Assembly: GCA_032622095.1 (NCBI GenBank)
Contig: CP136066.1
Location: 206,422,978-206,486,977, forward strand
Direction of reading: 5' to 3'
DNA length: 64,000 nt
Source of the DNA: Siphonodentalium dalli
Lineage: Eukaryota > Mollusca > Scaphopoda > Gadilida > Siphonodentaliidae
Both the position numbers and the translations under genes were made by a program. The stretch's first letter is position 1. Each line of letters starts with the position of its first letter. Positions 12,301 to 20,477 of this stretch are shown piece after piece. A model generated the notes under the pieces. That model saw only the letters and a list, made by a program, of their open reading frames with translations, had not been told where the DNA came from and did no database searches.

Positions 12301-15300
12301 ACCCATTCCATAGTCACATGATATCTGATAGGCAGATATTAAATTATATCTTTCACTTTGAGCCAGGTTCAGTAAGGATTTCTAAAAACATTAGAGGAAA
12401 TGTCTTATTTTGAAATTCCCTCTATTGCATTTGGGGTGCAGGATAATAATTATGTTGCTTGTATTCTTGAGACGGACTTATTGTGTGGGCTTCTAAATCC
12501 ATATACATGCATTTATAGACTATTTTGATCAGTTCATTAGTGTGATTAAGATCAACCCCTTGCTATCTCATTTAATAACTCAAATATTTGTCATTGATTA
12601 TATTATATTTCAAGTCATAGTTTATGATAACACACCCCTAACCTGTACAGAGAGGGTCATTTGGTTTAATTGCTTTAAAATATTATCAAAATTAACCCAC
12701 CCATTCCATAGACATACAGTATGCTATCCAATGTAATAAATCTAATATCTTCAATCTCATATCCCTGGTGACCTCTAGTTATCTCATAATTATGCATTAA
12801 AGTATGTTATATCCAATCATTATCAATCATATTTTACGAAATTTTTAAAATAGTTTATCTTTAACTGTTATGTATGGTTCTTCTGCCTGACTATGGACTG
12901 AGCTCTATAAGACTATATATCTATTTTAAACTGACTTAATAGGTTGGAATCAAATGCCATATCCATGTTCATATGGACGGTGCCCAATAAGTCTTATGCC
13001 ACTTGTGAACTTAAAGGTACTCAATCCGATTTGATGGTCCCCATATCATCAGATTCCAACAACAACAGTTTTTTTGAAATTCCGCTTCTGTTTTCAGAGT
13101 CAATTAATTGCCCAAAAATAATGCTAACCACAGTCCACTAGTATAAAATTGCCCAAAATCTGTTATTTATCAACATTTTGTACAATGAAATTTTGCTACT
13201 TTGTCATATATCTCACACAAAAAAAACACTTGATTTTAGAGTTATCCATCTTCATCAACTTTCATACGGCCACTAAATATTCCAGGTGGTTAAAGATAAT
13301 AGATTTTAAAAATTGATATCTGCTTATTCTGAGCTTTGAGGAATGGGTTCCTCGATTTGAATAAAATATTTTTTACCCCCGAAGCCAAATAAAACATAAC
13401 TGAGGGGTGCTTAATCGGATCGAGTAGCTTTAATAGTAAGATGTGAATTGTTGAAAAGGTTGGTGTAAGGATTTATGAAAATAGCTAATCGTTATTGCCA
13501 AGGTATGGGTTAAACATCTGCCGATCGTGATCGGCCTCTCGTTTTTGTTTGGAGGGTACATGGTTTTGTATGATATATATATATATTTTGGCAGCATACA
13601 TGGTTGTGTATGATATATATTTTATTTTTTTTGGAGGGTACATGGTTGTGTATGAGATGTTTTAATATTATTGCTGCGTACATGATATATTTTTTTTTAA
13701 TTTGCAGAGTACATGGTTGTGTATGATATATATATATATATATATTTTGGCAGGGTACATGGTTTTGTATGATATATATATGTTTTTTTTGGTGGGTACA
13801 TGGTTGTGTATGATATATATATATATTTTGGCAGGGTACATGGTTGTGTATGATATATATATGTTTTTTTTGGTGGGTACATGGTTGTGTATGATATATA
13901 TATATATTTTGGCAGGGTACATGGTTTTGTATGATATATTTTTGTTTAGTTTTGGAGGGTACATGGTTGTGTATGATATGTGTTCATTTTATTCTGGGTA
14001 CATGTTATATTTTTAATTTGTTTTGCAGAGTACATGGTTGTGTATGATATATATATATATATATATTTTTAGGGTACATGTTTGTGTATGATATGTTTTA
14101 ATTTTATTGCTGTGTACATGATATATTTTTTATTTGTTTTGCAGGGTACATGGTTGTGTATGATATGTTTTAATTTTATTGCCGGGTACATGATATATTT
14201 TTTATTTGTTTTGCAGGGTACATGGTTGTACACGTTCATCACCAGTCGAGGGCTCACACTTCAGGTGGAGAGCGATATTAAAGGCTTCCATTATTCTGAT
14301 GACTGGGTCATTGTTAGTTGGTGTATCTCCCTGTTTCCGTTCCTATTTGTGATCATTGGTGCAGCGCACAGTTATATGCAGACTAAAGGCTCCGTGGCAA
14401 AGGTACGGCACAATCGCCATTACATTATAAAGATCTATTAAAGGTTCCAGACATCCATTACAATAACAGCAACATACAGTAATGCCCTAAGTAATCGACT
14501 CCTTAAACACAGCAGAATTATGGGTAACTTTTCAAGATTTAGTCGGAAATATGGCTTGTTGCCATTCATTGGAAAGCTCTCGGGGAGAGCTTTCCGATGA
14601 ATGGCAACAAGCCATATTTCCGACTAAAACCTGAAAAGTTACCCATAATTCTGCTGTGTTTAAGGAGTCGATTACTTAGGGCATTACTGTACACAATCTA
14701 ATTCAACCCTTAGTGTACTGAATGGATTCTCCCACTCAGTTATAATAGTATACATTGGAGTGGCCTATAGTTCAACTCGATGGGTTTTCATGAAATATAA
14801 GCAGACGCAGATAATAAAAATTCAGAAGGATTCCAATTTATTGGAGGGAAATGTTCAGATAATAAGTTCAACAAATGACATGTCGAATTTTTTTTTTTGG
14901 CCAAATTTCAAAATGATTTGCCAAATTTAATTCAGGGTACATATAATTGGGGAAATTGAAGAAAATTCTTATTTGTTTTATCTTTGTTATATAATGTAGA
15001 TACTAATCATATACATAGGTAAAATGAGCTAGTTAAGCAAGCTAGTTTTATTAAAGGTACTCAATCCTATCAGACGCTCCTAAATTACTATTTCTTTGGC
15101 TTCAGGGGTAAAAAATATTTGATTCGAGTTGAGGAACCGACCCATCAAAGCTCAGAGTGATCAGATATTGATTTTTGAAGTTTGTTATTTCTCGAGATGT
15201 GTACTAATAATTGGTCCAGAAACATGTGGTCAAATGGACAAATTACGGATGAAGATGGATAACTCTAAAATTTAACCACTTGATTTTAGCGTTATCCATC

Positions 15301-16983
15301 TTCATCCGCAATTTTGACCGAGACCATCCTTTTGATGGCTTGTTTCTGGGCCACAAACAATAGAAATAACAAACTTCAAAATTCGACATCTGATCACTCT
15401 GAGCTTTGATGGGTGGGTTCCTCGACTCGAATCAAATATTTTTTACCCCCGGAGCCAAAGAAATAGTAATTTAGGAGCATCTGATCGGATTGAGTACCTT
15501 TAATAGTAGTAATATAATATCTAAGCGACACCGTGAATTTACATTTAATATTTCTAGACAGATATCAAACTACAATTATATGTAATTAAAGCATACATAT
15601 TGCATACATATTATTTCATCCTGTATTTCAGTTGGCAACAAAGCCAAGCCACCAATAAATCTGTTGCTCGCCATTCATATTCAACATATTAACCCTTTAC
15701 CCAACAAACCGGCCAAAACCGGCCAAGTAAAGCTTCAACAGCCTAAAATATCTTCGGTCTGTCTCAATAGAACCATACAAATATGGATATCATTGGAATC
15801 GGCTCCTTGACCACATTGTGATAGTTACAGTTATGCCCTGTGCCAATGCATTCTCTTATATATGCGAGTCGACCATAGGTCGCCTCGCATATATAAGAGA
15901 ATGCATTGGCCTAAAAAAAATCTTTTTTTAACACTTTTTACCATTTTTTCTTACATTCTTTAACAATTTTATAATTTTTAATGTGTTAAGCCAATGCATT
16001 CTCTTATATATGCGAGGCGACCTATGGTCGACTCGCATATATAAGAGAATGCATTGGCACAGGGCCCTTCTGTTGGGTAAAGGGTTAACCTATTGTCTTA
16101 TATCTTATACTCGCTGTTTATAAAACACGGATACCATAAATACGTTGTGCACAATGTCTCCATTAATTTGCATATGAAGGGGATTAACTGTCAAGCCTGC
16201 AAATAGCGTGTCTGTCATTTGCAGAACGAGGTCCCCAGGGGGTGAATTTAGTGACGCTATCCCGCATAGCCCATTGGGCACCTCAATTATGAATTTTATT
16301 TTCTGCAAATTAGGGGATATTGAAACTTCCTAGAAGGTAAATGTAACTAAAAACAATATTAATTTGATACTATAGATACTTCCCAGAAGATGAGGCCTAA
16401 GCAGAATGAGGTCTCCAGAGGGTGAATTTGGTGATGCTAGCTCGCTGTGCGGGAGAGCATCACTAAATTGTCCCTCTGGGGACCTCAATCTGCAAATGAC
16501 AGACACGCTATTTGCAGGCTTGTTAACTGTAACAAACAATTTTATAATTACCTTTTGCTGTTTTGTGCAAAGTGACGTAACATACCTTGCGAGCCTATTA
16601 CAAACAAATTACTTATAAAAACCTCAATGACATATTGTCAGAATTCAATGCACCTTTTGCTAGTCCAGCATTATCAACATACGTTCCCATTACCACTCGC
16701 CTTTTATCATGTTCAGGTGTGCGTTCATTCAGGCAGAGTGGTTAATTGACATTTTCTATTTTTATTCCAGCGCGTGTCAAAATGTTGTTGTGGTAAGAAA
16801 ACAGACGATTATCGGCATGAGAACTCAACATGTGGGTATCAATGTGGTGAGCTTGAACCTACAGCACCACCTTACCTGTACATGGACCACTCGTATCAAA
16901 TGGACGAGGTTGTGCCTTACAAACCCCATTACGAGCCTGAGGCAGAACCTCTAAATATGGAGTCGCACATGAGTCAAGTGTGA
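3230..16983 (+). CDS. SLC6-family (neurotransmitter:sodium symporter) transporter, 3' half, six exons
   Basis: Joined exons 3230-3342, 7089-7241, 8484-8580, 10742-10815, 14217-14402 and 16771-16983 give about 277 residues ending in TGA. Intron phases 1,0,0,1,0,0 agree across all joins. I number residues from the first full codon (Leu of LGN). The order matches SLC6 from the end of TM7: LGN (1-3), TM8 (about 20-37), an ...IMD... segment aligned without gaps to the family's ITAxxDE stretch (38-52), TM9 (about 65-83), AGMY (89-92) where the family has GGIY, TM10 (about 106-121), TM11 (about 132-155), TM12 (176-195) and QTKGS (200-204) like the TQGS after TM12. Known for the family: Na+-coupled uptake of amino acids or transmitters at the plasma membrane. 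Inferred here: a transporter of unknown substrate. Oddities: extracellular loop 4 is short and the TM8 sodium-site Asp is replaced by Thr (35). TM1-TM6 are not in the window. The family call is fairly firm; the substrate cannot be assigned. Confidence 0.75.
3863..4116. mobile_element. R3 double-hairpin element
   Basis: CAAGCCTTGAAATAGGGTGT at the left and its inverse at the right flank two complete cores separated by GCTGAGGTGTAAGC. A near-identical copy is at 55837-56088. Confidence 0.85.
4142..4562. mobile_element. R4 MITE, copy 1
   Basis: R4 starts TTAAAGGTACTCAATCCGAT and ends ATCGGATTGAGTACCTTTAA. It is largely palindromic, with internal marks GGGGTAAAAAATATTTGATT, CATCAAAGCTCAGAGTGATC and a centre near TCTCGAGA. 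TTAA at both ends is probably the target. No ORF. Confidence 0.8.
4598..4727. repeat. 65-bp direct tandem duplication
   Basis: AATGCTGGGTAGTCTATAGT and TTTCCTTCTATGTGAATCAG occur twice in tandem with about three differences. Confidence 0.85.
4752..4968. mobile_element. R2 foldback element, copy 1
   Basis: R2 is a near-perfect palindrome of about 215 bp. It opens TACAGTAATGCCCTAAATAA, continues CGACTCCTTAACCACAGCAG and GGATTTAGTCGGAAATATGG, turns at GAAAGCTCTCGGGGAGAGC and returns. No ORF of its own and no clear target duplication beyond TA. Confidence 0.85.
5278..5646. mobile_element. TIR element, single copy
   Basis: TAAGTGAATGTTCAGACGAC with CACGATTCAAGCATAAGTGG at the left pairs with CCACTTACGATTGAATCATG and TGTTCACTTA at the right, arms about 40 bp. 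The interior is rich in TCGT and ACGA motifs. No other copy seen here. Confidence 0.65.
5797..6378. mobile_element. R2 copy 2, split by R1
   Basis: The R2 halves 5797-5963 and 6353-6378 flank R1 copy 1. The palindrome centre is shortened (TTCATCCATTTCCAATGAA). Confidence 0.85.
5964..6352. mobile_element. R1 MITE, copy 1 (nested in R2)
   Basis: R1 begins TTAACCCTTTACCCAACA and ends in the inverse, TGTTGGGTAAAGGGTTAA, about 390 bp later. It holds two palindromes of about 66 bp with stems CCAATGCATTCTCTTATATA...; the second is the reverse complement of the first, loop included (GTCGACCATAGGTCGC versus GCGACCTATGGTCGAC). An AT-rich linker lies between them, and one flank carries TATCACAATGTGGTCAAGG and GACAGACCGAAGATATTTTA. 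This copy splits an R2 element: CTGTGG-TTAA-[R1]-TTAA-GGAGTCGA. The target and its duplication are therefore TTAA. No ORF is present, so R1 is non-autonomous. Confidence 0.9.
6440..7112 (+). repeat. Three tandem copies of the exon ii splice acceptor (split by R4)
   Basis: Units of about 60 bp at about 6440-6504, 6992-7053 and 7054-7112 share TATAAAACCGTCATTATTAT, then CTTGCAG|TGCAT, then TTGGCTGTTA. The last contains the real exon start. The first two would lead into frames with early stops. Confidence 0.8.
6503..6993. mobile_element. R4 copy 2, inserted in the exon ii acceptor repeat
   Basis: Complete, TTAA-flanked. It separates the first from the second tandem copy of the SLC6 exon ii splice-site segment, so it arrived after the duplication. 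It has a second GATCGGATT piece near its right end, suggesting internal rearrangement. Confidence 0.8.
7089..7241 (+). CDS. SLC6-like exon ii (end of TM8, TM9)
   Basis: The acceptor TGTTGCAG ends at 7088 and the donor is CGG|GTGAGT. Both ends are phase 0 and the exon has 51 codons. It encodes CICMLAVIDNIMDSLNPW, which aligns without gaps to the SLC6 stretch that ends in Asp-Glu, followed by TM9 (about residues 65-83) and SIPQTTR. The acceptor and the first 24 exonic bases are the last of three tandem copies, described separately, so two decoy acceptors lie just upstream. Confidence 0.75.
7262..8054. mobile_element. R7 repeat, copy 1 (SLC6 intron, interrupted)
   Basis: R7 opens TTAACCTTTTCTATACTGAA then TGGATTCTCC, and closes GAGTATTTAGTACAGAAAGG and GTTAA. 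The foldback MITE 7803-8017 interrupts it near its right end. It starts 20 bp after the exon ii donor. Confidence 0.6.
7803..8017. mobile_element. Foldback MITE with R1-like tips and a different stem
   Basis: The tips are TTAACCCTTTCAGTGCCA and TGGCACTGAAAGAGTTAA, but the body is one 200-bp palindrome (stem includes TTGATTATAATAATGTGATA) centred at GAGCTCTAAGAGCTC. Copies occur at 18771-18985 and, as one arm, 23211-23314. This copy is nested in an R7 element. Confidence 0.85.
8063..8212. mobile_element. R3 single-hairpin element with complete tips
   Basis: CAGGCCTCAGAATATGGTGT at the left and ATATTTTGAGGCCTG at the right flank one core. It directly follows the R7 copy ending at 8054. Confidence 0.75.
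8484..8580 (+). CDS. SLC6-like exon iii (TM9-TM10)
   Basis: The acceptor is a T-rich tract followed by CAG at 8481-8483; the donor is ATG|GTACGT. It starts in phase 0 and ends in phase 1. It begins AGMYFLLLVD, the counterpart of the family's GGIYxxxLLD, and continues into TM10 (FIEILLLAIGLIVVY). The family's TM10 usually closes with Tyr-Gly-Val; here the spliced codon gives Tyr-Val. Confidence 0.75.
8590..9300. other. SLC6 intron, unassigned
   Basis: AT-rich, with no palindrome or splice-flanked frame recognised between exon iii and the MITE at 9306. Confidence 0.4.
9306..9557. mobile_element. R1-related MITE with one hairpin, second copy
   Basis: Same architecture as 2181-2425: TTAA ends, GGCCGATCTCATCGGCC, one R1 hairpin, CTGGCACTCAAAGGG. 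It sits in the intron between exons iii and iv of the SLC6-like gene. Confidence 0.8.
9690..9895. repeat. Tandem repeat, units about 35-70 bp
   Basis: Four or five copies of ACAGAATTATACAGTCGAAA and ATAACAAAAATATA, with two longer copies ending GAATCATGCGACTGAGGATT. Confidence 0.8.
9898..10132. repeat. 24-bp tandem repeat, about ten units
   Basis: CAAATGATCTAATACTATCA plus ACCC or ACCT, repeated with few changes in the SLC6 intron between exons iii and iv. Confidence 0.9.
10133..10741. other. SLC6 intron, unassigned
   Basis: Nothing recognised apart from the polypyrimidine-poor acceptor of exon iv at its end. Confidence 0.4.
10742..10815 (+). CDS. SLC6-like exon iv (after TM10, start of TM11)
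   Basis: The acceptor TTTTTACAG ends at 10741 and the donor is ATA|GTAAGT. The 74-nt exon completes the codon split in exon iii (Val) and encodes KQNFHLIERIVFGIW and then CGLSAVNCI. Phe and the Ile-Glu pair sit where SLC6 proteins have NRFxxNIEEM. It ends in phase 0, which lets it join directly to exon v. That join yields a TM11 of about the expected length and hydrophobicity. Confidence 0.7.
11393..11500 (+). repeat. Three outlying copies of the exon v acceptor repeat
   Basis: GCAGTGTACATGGTTGTGTA and two more GGTACATGGTTGTGTATGAT units, in the intron before exon v and about 2.7 kb upstream of it. Confidence 0.75.
11518..12065. repeat. Diverged tandem repeat, unit about 125 bp
   Basis: Three units with GATCAGAATCAAATTTGGTA, CAGATCGAGTTCGAATATGG and GGAGTTATGGCCCTT, preceded by GTCCGTCTGTCTGTCTGTCT. 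This type of sequence is familiar from molluscan genomes. A related piece lies at 30178-30375. Confidence 0.65.
12066..13010. other. SLC6 intron, unassigned
   Basis: AT-rich. It contains one splice-flanked frame (12222-12371) that I rejected as an exon. Confidence 0.4.
13011..13433. mobile_element. R4 copy 3 (SLC6 intron)
   Basis: TTAA ends. The left half differs from the right and carries CATATCATCAGATTCCAACA; only the outer parts are palindromic. Confidence 0.75.
13548..14216 (+). repeat. Minisatellite built from the exon v splice acceptor
   Basis: About 17 units of 35-45 bp, each with GTACATG(GTTGTGTATGAT) and separated by TA- or T-rich stretches. About nine carry CAG directly before (G/A)GTACATGG, the same arrangement as the real acceptor GCAG|GGTACATGGTTGT. 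The last unit runs straight into exon v. ORFs across the array are artefacts. Confidence 0.85.
14217..14402 (+). CDS. SLC6-like exon v (TM11 end, TM12)
   Basis: The acceptor is TTTGTTTTGCAG and the donor AAG|GTACGG; both are phase 0, with 62 codons. It encodes GTWLYTFITSRGLTL (end of TM11), a loop, DDWVIVSW and TM12 (residues 176-195, ending IIGAAHSY), then QTKGSVAK. The GLTL and the Trp before TM12 correspond to the family's PLTY and YPxW. An in-frame alternative acceptor at 14144 would insert 24 hydrophobic residues; it belongs to the minisatellite upstream. Confidence 0.8.
14475..14691. mobile_element. R2 copy 3 (SLC6 intron)
   Basis: Complete palindrome starting about 70 bases after the donor of exon v. 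Confidence 0.85.
15051..15503. mobile_element. R4 copy 4 (SLC6 intron)
   Basis: The most symmetric copy: long inverted arms meeting near AAAATTTAACCACTTGATTT. Confidence 0.8.
15689..16088. mobile_element. R1 MITE, copy 2 (SLC6 intron)
   Basis: Complete copy in the opposite orientation to copy 1, with TTAA at both ends, in the intron between exons v and vi. Both hairpins are intact. Confidence 0.9.
16192..16524. mobile_element. R3 long form, second copy (SLC6 intron)
   Basis: CAAGCCTGCAAATAGCGTGT tips in inverse. The left core is cut to one arm; the right core (about 16403-16495) is complete. Confidence 0.75.
16771..16983 (+). CDS. SLC6-like exon vi (cytoplasmic C-terminal tail, stop)
   Basis: The acceptor is TTTTTATTCCAG. 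The exon encodes the 70-residue tail and TGA. The tail opens RVSKCCCGKK; three adjacent cysteines next to the membrane suggest S-acylation (inference). It also has two more cysteines, YLYM (residues 242-245), which fits a YxxPhi sorting signal, and many Tyr, Glu and Pro. Cytoplasmic placement follows the SLC6 topology. A reading frame one base off, starting at 16709, is a shadow. Confidence 0.75.
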   Translation, partial: RVSKCCCGKKTDDYRHENSTCGYQCGELEPTAPPYLYMDHSYQMDEVVPYKPHYEPEAEPLNMESHMSQV

Positions 16984-17017
16984 CGACGATAGAGTGTGTA
17001 TTCATTATGGCGACTTA

Positions 17018-17023
17018 AATAAA
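17018..17023 (+). promoter_or_regulatory. Poly(A) signal of the SLC6-like gene
   Basis: AATAAA lies 35 bases after the stop codon, in a short unique 3' UTR that is followed at once by the minisatellite at 17040. This is the canonical eukaryotic hexamer. Cleavage probably falls within the next 10-30 bases. Confidence 0.6.
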
Positions 17024-17039
17024 CATCTCATTCATACAC

Positions 17040-17435
17040 AGATTGCCATGGTTACGTGGGAGACATCATCGTATTTACATGGGAGGCATGACCATATATG
17101 GTAAATTACCATAGTTACATCAGAAGCATCACCATATATGTTAAAATCACCATAATTACATGTGAGGTGTGACCTTATATGGCACAATCATGGATATATG
17201 GAAGGTATCAGCACATGGTAAATTCACCATAGTTACATGGAAGTCAATACCATATATGGTAAAATCACCATGACTACATGGGACACATCACTGGATATAT
17301 AGACAGCATCACCATATATGGTATAATCACCATAGTTACATGGAACACATCACCATGGATACAAGAGACATCACCATGGATACATGGCAGATATCACCAT
17401 GGAGATATGGGAGACATCACCATAGTTACATGGAT
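17040..17435. repeat. Diverged minisatellite after the SLC6 gene
   Basis: Imperfect units of about 40-50 bp with CATCACCATATATGGTAAAA and TCACCATAGTTACATGG, beginning just past the poly(A) signal. Confidence 0.75.
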
Positions 17436-17505
17436 CAAATAACTTGAAGCTCACTTCTATACCAACGATGTAGTTGTTTCATTCATCCAAGGATTTGTCT
17501 ACATT

Positions 17506-17748
17506 TTAACCCATTTTATACTAAATGGATTCTCCCACTCAGTTATAAAAGTATACAATGAAATGCTCTATTATTCATTTGGAGGGATTTAAGGATATAT
17601 GAGCAGACGACGGCGAGACGAAATTATAATATAAGTGCAGAAGAATCCATATTCATTTGGGAAATGTTTAGATAATTGTTGAACTTATTATCTGAACATT
17701 TCCTAAGGGTACAACTCGTCAATGAGTATTTAGTATAGAAAGGGTTAA
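17506..17748. mobile_element. R7 repeat, copy 2
   Basis: Compact copy: TTATACTAAATGGATTCTCC at the left and GAGTATTTAGTATAGAAAGG at the right, TTAA at both ends, with TGTTGAACTTATTATCTGAA inside. Confidence 0.65.
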
Positions 17749-18074
17749 AAAACACAGATGTTTGAGTGGTAGCGCCAGTTTATTTCTGGAGCAGTGCACA
17801 GATATCATCATCTCTCGACATATATTAAACATGTCAGCAGTTTGGATGTGTTGTTTGTGTCTGGCCAGTCAACAGAAATGCACAACAATAAAACTTATGT
17901 TAAAAATGTCATGGAACTTTGGTAGGTGGTGGTTAATTTCTGTTAAAATCATTGCATCACATAACTGTAGGGAGAAATATCTCAAAGCAATAAGTAAGAT
18001 GGGGAGATGGGGAACTAATGTAATTGTCGAAAACGAAAACGATTGCCATCTCTGGGGTTAGTAGGTGGTAGATA

Positions 18075-18285
18075 TACAGTAATGCTCTTAATAATCGACT
18101 CCTTAACCACGGCAGAATTATGGGTAATTTTTCAGGATTTAGTCGGAAATATGGCTTGTTGCCATTCATTGGAAAGCTCTCGCCGAGAGCGTTCTGATGA
18201 ATGGCAACAAGCCATATTTCCGACTAAATCCTGAAAAATTACCCATAATTCTGCTGTGGAGTCAATTATTTAGGGCATTACTGTA
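18075..18285. mobile_element. R2 copy 4
   Basis: Complete, but the TTAA of the right arm is deleted (CTGCTGTGGAGTCAATT). Confidence 0.85.
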
Positions 18286-18572
18286 ATTGTGGAAGTGAAA
18301 ATGATTGCCATCTCTGGGGTGAGAAGGTGGTAGATATATGATTGACATTGACTTCACAGCTGCAATTTGAAGAATAATGATTATTGATTGTCATTAAATT
18401 TGATACCAGTGTCATTAAATGCTGCTTATAGACGGTCTGTCTCTTCTCGTCCACAATTACAACAACAACATAATTTTTATAAATCCCGATTACAACACTT
18501 TAAATAACTAATGTGTGAATACAAAATTATTTGTCTATAAAGTCAACATAAAGTGGTTTATTTTTATCATAA

Positions 18573-19056
18573 TTCTCGCAATTTTCCTTGATTGAGGGTG
18601 CTAACAAGATAAGAGTGCTCTCTCTTGGTACAATTCGAATGTTTTCACGCAGATATCTGTCTAAAACAGTCCCATGAATGACATAAGAATTTCTAAATAA
18701 AATTATATTAATTGACTGAGGCATTAATTGACTAATTTATATTAATTGACACCTGGGCAGGTGTCCTTGTTTAACCCTTTCAGTGCCAGGTCCGATTTTT
18801 ATATCAACCCATATTTCCTTGATCATTTTTCAGATTTATTGATTATAATAATGTGATACATTGATGGAAAGAGCTTCAAGAGTTCTTTCCACCAATGTAT
18901 CACATTATTATAATCAATAAATTTGAAAAATGATCAAGGAAATATGGGTTGATATAAAAATCGGACTTGGCACTGAAAGGGTTAATATCTATTATTTTAT
19001 ACCCTGGAATCGATATAAAACCTGCTGGAAAAGTTAGACCATCTTTAGTTATAAAA
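18573..19056. mobile_element. R6 repeat, copy 1 (split by a foldback MITE)
   Basis: GAGGGTGCTAACAAGATAAG and GGGCAGGTGTCCTTG before the insertion at 18771-18985, and ATATCTATTATTTTATACCC after it, match the uninterrupted order at 47318-47575. Confidence 0.55.
18771..18985. mobile_element. Foldback MITE with R1-like tips, second copy
   Basis: Same 200-bp palindrome and TTAA ends as 7803-8017, here interrupting an R6-type sequence whose halves resume on each side. Confidence 0.85.
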
Positions 19057-19066
19057 ATTGTTTCTG

Positions 19067-19310
19067 TTAACCCTTTCATGGGGTTCATGATAGGAGCAGC
19101 GCTGGTGCAGCATTAAAGTTCAATTGTCAGTGCATTCCCTTATATATGCGAGCCTCCCATAGGGAGCCTCGCATTTATAAGAGAATGCACTGGCACTCAC
19201 AATTATATAAATATTGTTAGGCCAATGTAGAGCATTACTGTAAATGCGAGGCTCCATATGGCACATGGTTTTCACAAAATTTCAGAAAGCTCCATTCTTG
19301 GACGGGTTAA
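19067..19310. mobile_element. R1-related MITE, GAGGCTCC variant
   Basis: TTAA ends, tip TTAACCCTTTCATGGGGTTC, and a hairpin whose loop reads GCCTCCCATAGGGAGCC rather than the R1 loop. Related pieces lie at 57180-57369 and 59595-59745. It abuts R6 sequence. Confidence 0.65.
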
Positions 19311-19879
19311 CCTGACGACTGCGTCTAGGACCACTGACTGTTAAAACTTGATTGGGCCTCTGACTTCATGTGCAGTGGTTTCAATGACCCCATCCATATA
19401 TAACTTCCAGAATATGACATGCATGGGAAGAAAGACAACTTAATTTATATTGAGCTGCAGTGAGCATAAGGGAGGTAATTCTACTCAATAATTTTCAACA
19501 CTGGAGATCCAGAGATTGTGGTGTCTGCCAAATCTTAAAGTTGTTAGCAAAACATGGCATTTGCACTGATTTTTGTATCAAATTTAGGGTACACTCAGGT
19601 ACACTACCATTATAAAGTCAAATGAATGCTTATTATCTCTCTGTCTTTCCAAATTATTACTGCAAATATTTGTTTAGTAAGACCTGGAGCTTCACACAGT
19701 AAAGCAGAAAAAATGTGCATATAAAATATCTGTGCATGAACCAACCCAGAGGGCGACTTGGGAGACATTTTCTCCCTAAAATGTGCTACGTCTCTCTAAT
19801 TTTGGCCCAGGGAGAAGTGACTTATCTGTTATAGGCCACTATGCATATGTCAAAACTGCATATCTAAAGCATATTTAGT

Positions 19880-20420
19880 GATTATAACAAGGGCGATTTT
19901 TTCCGGGCACGTATGCCGTGGTGGGTGGGTGGTCGATGGGACCAACAAACAATTTTTTTCCGCAACTCAAAATTGTTTTTCTGCAAGTCTTTTTGACTGT
20001 ACACCTTAGAATAAGAGAAATAATGTAATTGTATCTTCTAAACAGGCAGTTATCGTGTTGTATTTTGTTGCAAATTTTGAAATCCAAGATGGCCACTGGC
20101 AATCATGTTTTTTTGGCCAAATGACCCGTTCCTATTTACATGTCAATGTAAACATCCATGACAAATAGTATGCATAGAAATTCATATACAGCTGTTTACA
20201 GTGAATTTCCCCCCCCCCCCCCCCCCCCCCCCCCCCGCAAATCTCTGTTTTAGTGTTAAAAGGGGGGGTGGGTGTCCAAAAATGGTCGGAAAAGACTGCC
20301 GAAAATGGAAAAAAAATTGGATGCGGGGTTGGGTGGGTCCCAACAAGGGTCGAAAGTAAAAAAATCATCATATGTGCCTGAAATTTTTTCTGACCCCCCC
20401 CCCCCCCCCCCCCCCCACTG
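19880..20420. repeat. Repeat with long poly-C tracts
   Basis: GGGTGGGTGGTCGATGGGAC, later GGGTTGGGTGGGTCCCAACA, resemble 27030-27315. The copy is broken by a C tract of about 29 bases at 20208 and another of about 22 at 20395. A 175-bp-family fragment (20085-20165) lies between. Confidence 0.55.
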
Positions 20421-20477
20421 ATTATAATAGTATTTATTGCCACCTAACAATGTTCTGATGACATATCAGACCAGGTT

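Noticed and set aside
12222-12371. A 50-codon frame with a CATAG acceptor and GTAAGG donor, phase 0 at both ends, between SLC6 exons iv and v
   Set aside because: It would insert polar sequence into TM11, while the direct iv-v join gives a normal TM11. The acceptor tract is also weak.
13668-14016. Long frames on both strands with repeating Tyr/Ile/Met
   Set aside because: Translation of the exon v acceptor minisatellite in register; low-complexity artefact.
20132-20450. Glycine-run frames on the minus strand
   Set aside because: Created by the poly-C tracts.
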